A DNA stretch of 64,000 bases from Maritimibacter alkaliphilus HTCC2654 (lineage in GTDB: Bacteria; Pseudomonadota; Alphaproteobacteria; Rhodobacterales; Rhodobacteraceae). This document shows, in pieces, positions 58,288 through 64,000 of this stretch (position 1 is its first letter; each line of letters starts with the position of its first letter). The translations under genes were made by a program, and so were the position numbers. The stretch is from NCBI RefSeq assembly GCF_000152805.1, contig NZ_CH902578.1, positions 638,784-702,783 of the forward strand, read 5' to 3'. A model generated the notes under the pieces. That model made no database searches and was not told the origin of the DNA. It was given only the letters and a program-made list of their open reading frames with translations.

Positions 58288-59247
58288 TCAGCGGCGGGTG
58301 TAGCCCCAGAGGCTGAGGATCTCGACCGCGACATGCGCGCCCGCGATGGCCGTGGCGCCCGTGGGGTCGAAGGGGGGCGACACCTCGACGATATCGCCGC
58401 CGACGATAATCGTGCCCTTGAGCCCGCGCAGGATCGCCGCCGCTTGCGCCGAGGTGAGCCCGCCCCAGACCGGGGTGCCGGTGCCGGGGGCGAAAGCCGG
58501 GTCGAGCCCGTCGATATCGAAGGTGAGATAGGCCTGCGCGTCGCCCACGACCGACTTGATCCGCTCGACGACCGCGTTCGGACCTATGTCGTGCACCTCG
58601 GGCGCGTCGATCACGGTGATGCCGAGGGTGTCCTCGTTCACGGTGCGGATGCCGATCTGGACGGAATGCGCGGTGTCGATCAGCCCCTCCTCGACTGCGG
58701 TGTAGACGAAGGTGCCGTGATCCACGCGGGTCGGGTCCGGGTTTTCCCAGCTGTCGGTGTGGGCGTCGAACTGGATGAGCGCCAAGGGCCCGTGCTTCGC
58801 CACATGGGCGCGCAGGATCGGAAGCGTGATCGAATGGTCGCCGCCCAGCGTCACCACCGCGCAATCCTGCGCGAGGATACCCGCGATGTGGCGTTCGATC
58901 CGGTCGCGGATCTCGACCGGGGCCGCGTAATCGAAGGCCATGTCGCCGTAATCGGCGATGGCGAAGGTCGACATCACGTCGTAATCCCAGCCATAGGGAG
59001 GTTCGGGGGTTTGCAGCGCAGAGGCTTCGCGGATCGCGCGCGGGCCGAGGCGCGTGCCGGGCCGGTTGGTCACCGCCTGATCGAACGGAATGCCCGTGAC
59101 CGCGATATCGGCATGGGTCAGATCCTTGGTGTAACGGCGGCGCAGGAAACTGGTCGCGCCCGCGAAGGTGTTCTCGAACGCGAGTCCCTTCATCTCGTCC
59201 CGCGTGAATGCGACATCGACTTCGTTCTGTGCGTCTTCGAGCGACAT
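58288..59247 (-). CDS. speB: Agmatinase / ureohydrolase family
   Basis: Manganese ureohydrolase, 319 residues. Metal motifs GGDHSITLP (His), QFDAHTDSWENP (Asp-His-Asp) and FDIDGLDPAFAPGTGTP (Asp-x-Asp) are complete. TSFLRRRYTKDL near the start is shared with agmatinases and guanidinobutyrase-like enzymes; exact amidine substrate cannot be fixed by sequence. Divergent from mazG. Confidence 0.88.
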   Translation of the reverse strand: MSLEDAQNEVDVAFTRDEMKGLAFENTFAGATSFLRRRYTKDLTHADIAVTGIPFDQAVTNRPGTRLGPRAIREASALQTPEPPYGWDYDVMSTFAIADYGDMAFDYAAPVEIRDRIERHIAGILAQDCAVVTLGGDHSITLPILRAHVAKHGPLALIQFDAHTDSWENPDPTRVDHGTFVYTAVEEGLIDTAHSVQIGIRTVNEDTLGITVIDAPEVHDIGPNAVVERIKSVVGDAQAYLTFDIDGLDPAFAPGTGTPVWGGLTSAQAAAILRGLKGTIIVGGDIVEVSPPFDPTGATAIAGAHVAVEILSLWGYTRR

Positions 59248-59353
59248 GGTGCCTCCTCAATGGTCGCGCGCAGGGTGCCACCGGGCCGCATCCCCCGCAA
59301 GCTCTGGCGATGCGCGGCCCGCTTTGCTACGGGTTCGGACGAAGGAGACGCTC

Positions 59354-60184
59354 ATGACGAATTCGGACGACATCGTGCACGACCCGGCAGGCGGCATCCC
59401 CCGGTTGGTCGAGATCATGCGGCGCCTGCGCGACCCGGACACGGGCTGCCCGTGGGACATCGAGCAGGATTTCGCGACCATCGCGCCCTATACCATCGAA
59501 GAGGCCTATGAGGTGGCCGACGCGATCGAGCGCGAAGCATGGGGTGAGCTGCGCGGCGAATTGGGCGATCTGTTGTTCCAGTCGGTGTTTCACGCCCAGA
59601 TGGCGTCCGAACGCGGGCTGTTCGACATCGACGACGTGGCCAACACCATGTCGGACAAGATGGTCGCGCGCCACCCCCATGTGTTCGGGGACGAAACCCG
59701 CGACAAGTCCGCCGAACAACAGACCGTGGACTGGGAGACGATCAAGGCCGCCGAGCGTGCGGCGCGGGATCGTGGCGGGGTGCTCGACGATGTGGCGCTG
59801 GGCCTGCCCGCGCTCTTGCGGGCGGTGAAGCTTCAGAAACGGGCCGCACGAGTGGGCTTCGACTGGCCCGACCTCGAGCCGGTGCTCGCCAAGGTGGCCG
59901 AGGAGGCGCGCGAGGTGGTCGAGGCGCGGGATCACCTGTCGCACGCGGAACTGACCGAAGAGATCGGGGATCTTTTCTTCGTGCTGGCCAACGTGGCGCG
60001 GCATCTGAAGGTCGATCCGGAGGCGGCCTTGCGCGGCACCAATGCCAAATTCGTGCGCCGCTTCCGGGGGATAGAAGCGCGGCTTCAGGCGATGGGCAAA
60101 CGCCCCGAGGACAGCGACCTTGCCGAGATGGATGCGCTCTGGGAGGCCGTGAAGGCCGAGGAGAAGGCCGGCGCGAATTCCTGA
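59354..60184 (+). CDS. mazG: MazG, nucleoside triphosphate pyrophosphohydrolase
   Basis: House-cleaning NTPase, 276 residues from ATG 59354 with AAGGAG 6 bases upstream. Two MazG domains: CPWDIEQDFATIAPYTIEEA then EVADAIER..ELRGELGDLLFQ in the first (EExxE and ExxD metal sites), and EEAREVVEARD..EEIGDLFFVLAN in the second. Full-length, both domains intact. Plus strand, divergent from speB. Confidence 0.94.
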   Translation: MTNSDDIVHDPAGGIPRLVEIMRRLRDPDTGCPWDIEQDFATIAPYTIEEAYEVADAIEREAWGELRGELGDLLFQSVFHAQMASERGLFDIDDVANTMSDKMVARHPHVFGDETRDKSAEQQTVDWETIKAAERAARDRGGVLDDVALGLPALLRAVKLQKRAARVGFDWPDLEPVLAKVAEEAREVVEARDHLSHAELTEEIGDLFFVLANVARHLKVDPEAALRGTNAKFVRRFRGIEARLQAMGKRPEDSDLAEMDALWEAVKAEEKAGANS

Positions 60185-60200
60185 TTGTTTCCGTGCGGTA

Positions 60201-60229
60201 TTGACCTGACGAATTTAGTCAGATTTAAC
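60201..60229 (+). promoter_or_regulatory. Promoter with an iron-type operator in the spacer
   Basis: TTGACC (60201-60206), 17 bases, TTTAAC (60224-60229) makes a plausible -35/-10. The spacer is almost wholly the dyad CTGAC-GAATTTA-GTCAG (60206-60222), which contains TGA-N9-TCA, the RirA / iron-responsive operator pattern of alphaproteobacteria. Binding there would block RNA polymerase. It precedes an iron-type binding-protein gene by 28 bp. Confidence 0.65.
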
Positions 60230-60256
60230 GCGGGCGAACGCAATACGGAGGATTCC

Positions 60257-61258
60257 ATGTTCCGCACCACCATCACCGCCGCCTGCCTTGCCGCGACCGC
60301 GATGCCGGCGCTCGCCGAGGTCAACGTCTATTCCTACCGCCAGCCGGAGCTCATTCAGCCGCTGGTCGATGCCTTCACCGAGGACACCGGGATCGAGGTA
60401 AACGTGGCCTTCCTGAACACCGGCATGGTCGAACGGCTTCAGGCCGAAGGGCAGCGTTCGCCCGCCGATGTGATCCTGACCACCGACATCTCGCGCCTTG
60501 CCGAACTGGTGGCCGCCGACGTGACCCAGCCGGTCGACAGCGAAACGCTCACCACGCAGATCCCGGAGAACCTGCGCGACCCCGACAACCAGTGGTTCGC
60601 ACTGACCACCCGCGCCCGCGTCGTCTATGCCTCGAAAGAGCGCGTGGCCGAGGGCGAAGTCACGACCTACGAGGATCTCGCGGACCCGAAATGGGAGGGG
60701 CGCATCTGCACCCGGTCCGGCACCCATGCCTATATGGTCGCGCTAACCTCGGCGGCGATTCACCACATGGGCGAAGAGGGCGCGAAAGCCTGGCTCGAAG
60801 GCGTGAAATCCAACCTCGCGATGAAGCCGCAGGGCAACGACCGGGCGCAGGTCAAATCGATCTGGGCCGGCGAATGCGACATCTCGCTGGGCAACACCTA
60901 TTACATGGGCGAAATGCTGGACGACCCGGAACAGACCGAATGGGCCAACTCGGTTCGCATCGAGTTTCCGGTGTTCGAAGGTGGCGGCACGCACGTCAAC
61001 GTCTCGGGCATGGCGATGACCAAGGCCGCGCCGCACCGCGAAGACGCGCTGGCGTTCATGGAGTTCCTCGCCTCGGACAAGGCGCAGGAAATCTATGCCG
61101 AAGCCGTGCACGAATACCCGGTGGACCCCGAAGTGCCGAACGCGCCGATGGTCGAAAGCTGGGGCAGCTTCACCGCCGATGATGTGGCGCTGATGGATCT
61201 GGCCAAACTGCGCCCCGACGCGCTGCGCATCACGCAGGAAGTCGACTACGACGGCTGA
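60257..61258 (+). CDS. Periplasmic iron(III)-type substrate-binding protein
   Basis: Type-II solute-binding protein of the FbpA/FutA group. 333 residues from ATG 60257 (GGAGGA upstream); signal peptide about 1-20 (MFRTTITAACLAATAMPALA). VNVYSYRQPELIQPLVDAF at the mature start is the family opening; tyrosines in YSYRQ and GNTYYMGEML match the Tyr iron ligands. No permease or ATPase genes follow, and the next gene is opposite, so it is orphaned here. Iron control inferred from the operator. Confidence 0.9.
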   Translation: MFRTTITAACLAATAMPALAEVNVYSYRQPELIQPLVDAFTEDTGIEVNVAFLNTGMVERLQAEGQRSPADVILTTDISRLAELVAADVTQPVDSETLTTQIPENLRDPDNQWFALTTRARVVYASKERVAEGEVTTYEDLADPKWEGRICTRSGTHAYMVALTSAAIHHMGEEGAKAWLEGVKSNLAMKPQGNDRAQVKSIWAGECDISLGNTYYMGEMLDDPEQTEWANSVRIEFPVFEGGGTHVNVSGMAMTKAAPHREDALAFMEFLASDKAQEIYAEAVHEYPVDPEVPNAPMVESWGSFTADDVALMDLAKLRPDALRITQEVDYDG

Positions 61259-61284
61259 CCCCTTCGGGTCACACCGTCCGGCGG

Positions 61285-62649
61285 TCAGGGGGAACGGCGC
61301 TCGATCCTGAGCCAGATGCCATCCTTGCCGCGTACGGTCAGATGGGCGACCGGCATGGCCGGTCTGCCCTCGACCGTCTCGAACCGGAACCGGCGCAGAA
61401 GCATGGCCAGAAGGAGCGGTCCTTCGACCATCGCGAACCCGGCCCCGGTGCAGACCCGTTGCCCCGCCGAGAACGGCATATAGGCCTCACGCAGACAGGT
61501 CTTGCCGTTCTCGGTCGCGAACCGGCCCGGATCGAAGTCGTCCGGCCGCTCCCACAAGCGCTCATGCCGGTGCTGGTGCCACGGGCTGAGAACGATCTGC
61601 GCGCCCTTCGGCACGTCACGGTCCCGAAAATGCTCGGGACAGGCCGCTTCGCGCACCATCATGGGCACCGGGGGGTAGAGCCGCAGAGCTTCGCGAAACA
61701 CGTCGCGCGCGATCCGCAGGCGCGACACGGTCCCGAACTCCGGCGTGTCGCCCAGATGGGCCCGCGCCTCCTCCGCCACCCTGTCCTGCCACTCGGGGAA
61801 CAGGGCGAGCAGGTAGAGCGTCCAGGCCAGGGCCGAGGCCGAAGTCTCATGCCCCGCCAAAAAGAAGATCGCCACCTGATCGACCATCTCGGCGGTATCG
61901 AAGGTCTCGTGCGTGACCGGATCGCGGGTCGTCATAATCTTGGTCGCCAGATCGTCGGGTGCCGTGCCTGCCTCGATCGCCGCCATGCGGTCCGCCGTCA
62001 TCTGCGTGATGAGCGCGCGAATCTCGGCCGCCGTCCGTTTGGTCGCCCGGCTGTGAAAACGGGGAAACCACTTCGGCAAGGGCAGCACCGCGCCAAGGTT
62101 CAGGACCGGTTGCGCGCGCTGGTGCTCGCGGAATTTCTCGAACACGCGCGAGGCGGTCCGATCCTCGATGGGGACAGAGAACAGGGTGCGAAAGATCACA
62201 TCGGCGGCGGCATGGCTGGTCTCGGGCTCGATATCGACCGCCTGACCCACAAGCGTCTCCATCCGTGCCTCGGCCGCCTGCCCCGCCGCCCACATCGCCG
62301 GAAACGTGTCGCGCAGCCGACCGCCTTCGAAGGCCGGGTCGATGATCCGGCGTTGCCGCTTCCACGTCTCGCCGTTGGTCACGAAGACCGAATTGCCCAG
62401 AAGCGGGGCCAAACCTTCGCGGATGCGGTCGGATTTCGGGAAATCGTCGGGGCGCTCCTTCAGCACCATTTTCGTCAGCGCCGGGTCGTTGCAGAGATAG
62501 GACCGGAAGAGCGGTGTGCGGAACTCGGCCATCCACGCACGGTATAGGTGGCCGGGCTGGGCCGACAGGATATCCTCGCGAAAGAGCCGCGCATAACGGC
62601 GCAGCGATACGCGGCCCGGACGCGGGGCGGGCTTGGGCGGCTGCATCAT
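61285..62649 (-). CDS. Cytochrome P450
   Basis: 454 residues. I-helix AGHETS (265-270) with the acid-alcohol pair, ExxR (Glu320-Arg323, FREALRLYPP), and heme-binding Cys400 in FSAGQRVCTGAGF; a PERF-like segment precedes it. No N-terminal membrane anchor, so a soluble bacterial P450; CYP family and substrate unknown. ATG overlaps the upstream hydrolase gene stop, so the pair is an operon. Confidence 0.93.
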   Translation of the reverse strand: MMQPPKPAPRPGRVSLRRYARLFREDILSAQPGHLYRAWMAEFRTPLFRSYLCNDPALTKMVLKERPDDFPKSDRIREGLAPLLGNSVFVTNGETWKRQRRIIDPAFEGGRLRDTFPAMWAAGQAAEARMETLVGQAVDIEPETSHAAADVIFRTLFSVPIEDRTASRVFEKFREHQRAQPVLNLGAVLPLPKWFPRFHSRATKRTAAEIRALITQMTADRMAAIEAGTAPDDLATKIMTTRDPVTHETFDTAEMVDQVAIFFLAGHETSASALAWTLYLLALFPEWQDRVAEEARAHLGDTPEFGTVSRLRIARDVFREALRLYPPVPMMVREAACPEHFRDRDVPKGAQIVLSPWHQHRHERLWERPDDFDPGRFATENGKTCLREAYMPFSAGQRVCTGAGFAMVEGPLLLAMLLRRFRFETVEGRPAMPVAHLTVRGKDGIWLRIERRSP

Positions 62650-63884
62650 GACGCCATGCTCGTGAATTTCGACGCCGCCACCCTGATCGCGCTTTGCGAT
62701 GGGGCCCGCCCCGCGAACCGCTCGGCCAGCGTGAGCGGCCCTGCCGTGATGCGGAAATAGTCATAGTCGCCGGGACGGTCGAAGGCGCAGAGATACTGGA
62801 AATGCAGCCGGAAGAACCGCCAGCGCAATTCCTTCCAACGTTCCGGGCTGAGGGTCTGGGTGAAGGCCGCCGAGATCACAAGCGGCCAGCGTTGCCCCTC
62901 GGGCGCGACCCCCGACACCGCCACCGGATCGCACAGTGCGAAAGCACAGCCATCCCCGGGCGCGGTCACGTCGAGCCAGAACAGGCTGTCGCTGGTGGAC
63001 AGGTCGTGCAGATCGCGTCTGAGCCGGTCGGCATCGCTGAGGAACGACACCATCGGCACCACCTGCCCCAGCGTGAGAAAGCCAAGCCCGGGCCCGTCCG
63101 CCGGAATGCGCCGGGCCCGGTCCAGATCGGCAAGGATCGACACGCCGAGATGCGCGCCCGACGAATGGCCGACGACCAGCACCTCGTCCACGTCCTCGGC
63201 AAGCGCGGCGGCGATCTGGTCCGCGAACGCGGCGATCCGCGCCTCAAGCTCCGGCGGATTGGCCCCCCGAGAGCGTGCGGAATAGGCGTAATCGTGCATG
63301 AGGTAATAGACGAACAGCTTGTTGTCGTAACGCCGGAACGCGCGCAGCACGACCACCAGCACGGCGACGAGCGCCAGCCAGAACACGAGATGCGGCAGGA
63401 TGCCGGACAGAACCGCGCCCACCGCCCATTTCAGAATGCCGCCTACGATCCAGCCCGCGAGCAGCGCGACGACCAGTTGCAGGATCAGCATACCGACCGG
63501 ATAGAGCGCGGCCATCACCGGCCCCTTGCGCAACCGCATCAGTCGCCACAGCGCCCCCGACCCGATATAGGTCCAGGCCGTGCGCGCCATCAGCAGATAG
63601 GTCTGGGGAATGTTCAGCTCCATCGATGTGCGCACGATGTCGGACCAGACCAGCACGTCGAACTCCGCCTCGACCTCGCCGCCCTCGATCGCGCCATCGA
63701 CCTGCCAGCCATAGGTCGCGCCGCCCTGCCGCCCGACCAGCCCGATTTCGTAGCCGGAGATCCGCGCCTGCGCGGCCCCTTCGCTGCGGTAAAGCTCGCG
63801 GTAGCGGCGGGGATGAATCGGGTCGTAGCCGGGGATGTAGAACACCCGCCGCCGCCTCACGCTCTGTCCCTGCCCGTCCGTCAT
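62646..63884 (-). CDS. Membrane alpha/beta hydrolase-like protein of unknown function
   Basis: 412 residues. A nucleophile elbow GHSSG at 239-243 (Ser241) in VLVVGHSSGAHLGVS, preceded by YSARSRGANPPELEARIAAF. Between about 123 and 180 are two or three hydrophobic helices, inserted between the first beta strands (VFYIPGYDP) and the elbow, an odd place for a membrane segment. Operon with a P450 (ATGA overlap). No substrate can be named. Confidence 0.7.
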   Translation of the reverse strand: MTDGQGQSVRRRRVFYIPGYDPIHPRRYRELYRSEGAAQARISGYEIGLVGRQGGATYGWQVDGAIEGGEVEAEFDVLVWSDIVRTSMELNIPQTYLLMARTAWTYIGSGALWRLMRLRKGPVMAALYPVGMLILQLVVALLAGWIVGGILKWAVGAVLSGILPHLVFWLALVAVLVVVLRAFRRYDNKLFVYYLMHDYAYSARSRGANPPELEARIAAFADQIAAALAEDVDEVLVVGHSSGAHLGVSILADLDRARRIPADGPGLGFLTLGQVVPMVSFLSDADRLRRDLHDLSTSDSLFWLDVTAPGDGCAFALCDPVAVSGVAPEGQRWPLVISAAFTQTLSPERWKELRWRFFRLHFQYLCAFDRPGDYDYFRITAGPLTLAERFAGRAPSQSAIRVAASKFTSMAS

Positions 63885-63968
63885 CGCTCACTGCCTCTTT
63901 CGCGAAACGATAGCCCCCGTTTCCGGCGAAAATAAGCCCCTCACGCGACAATCCGGGCGCAGGCCCGC

Positions 63969-64000
63969 CCTCTTCTTCGGTCCGAAAATACCTCGGAGGG
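63969..64000. repeat. Dispersed repeat, copy D (truncated by window end)
   Basis: CTCTTCTTCGGTCCGAAAATACCTCGGAGGG matches the head of copies A-C; the hairpin part would lie beyond the right edge. Confidence 0.6.

Overview
The window looks like chromosomal core sequence of a marine-type Rhodobacterales bacterium (Roseobacter group / Paracoccaceae, Alphaproteobacteria). The evidence is the high GC content, the CtrA and SciP cell-cycle regulators, a DUF4167 protein, an IscR lacking the classical cysteine triad, GTTC-N7-GTTC LexA-type sites, and dense operons joined by ATGA overlaps. I count 71 protein genes, four of them short genes of 40-52 codons. I see no rRNA, tRNA, CRISPR array, prophage, gene transfer agent cluster or insertion sequence.

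Layout. 1-5.1 kb (minus) is the Fe-S assembly operon iscR-cysteine desulfurase-sufB-sufC-sufD, with sufD cut by the window edge. 5.2-6.8 kb (plus) holds a hydrolase, a small protein and a VIT1-type transporter. 6.9-9.5 kb (minus) has an M32 carboxypeptidase and heme A synthase. 9.7-14.3 kb (plus) has gyrA and a two-gene GMC dehydrogenase with a small Tat-signal partner. 14.4-19.3 kb carries trmFO, gluQ, hisI and an IscU-like scaffold. 19.3-25.2 kb (minus) has a probable SOS-controlled 40-residue membrane protein, then recG, ligA, ctrA and sciP. After mnmA, 26.6-36.2 kb (minus) is the isoprenoid / phospholipid / outer-membrane cluster pyrH-frr-uppS-cdsA-dxr-rseP-small ORF-bamA-ompH-fabZ.

The second half has miaA, an AraC regulator, a GFA-like protein, a lytic transglycosylase, ssb, an M50-CBS protease, aroK-aroB and xerD (36-46 kb). 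Next come hpt, a LysR gene divergent from cytochromes c, and a nuclease (46-50 kb). After these are lipA with a thioesterase, a peroxiredoxin, rpiB, DUF4167, prfA-prmC, several small exported proteins, speB and mazG (50-60 kb). The window ends with an iron-type periplasmic binding protein under an apparent iron operator, and a P450/membrane-hydrolase pair (60-64 kb).

Themes. Iron and Fe-S handling recurs (suf operon, IscU-like scaffold, VIT1 transporter, iron-binding protein, LipA). DNA repair and the cell cycle sit together at 19-25 kb, where GTTC-N7-GTTC sites precede both a tiny membrane protein and ctrA. A hairpin-rich dispersed repeat lies between three convergent gene pairs and again at the right edge. 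Leads most worth following: the SidA-like small protein, the possible LexA site at ctrA, the GMC/Tat pair with a CC-x4-C-x2-C cluster, the TGA-N9-TCA operator inside a promoter, and the covarying intergenic repeat.
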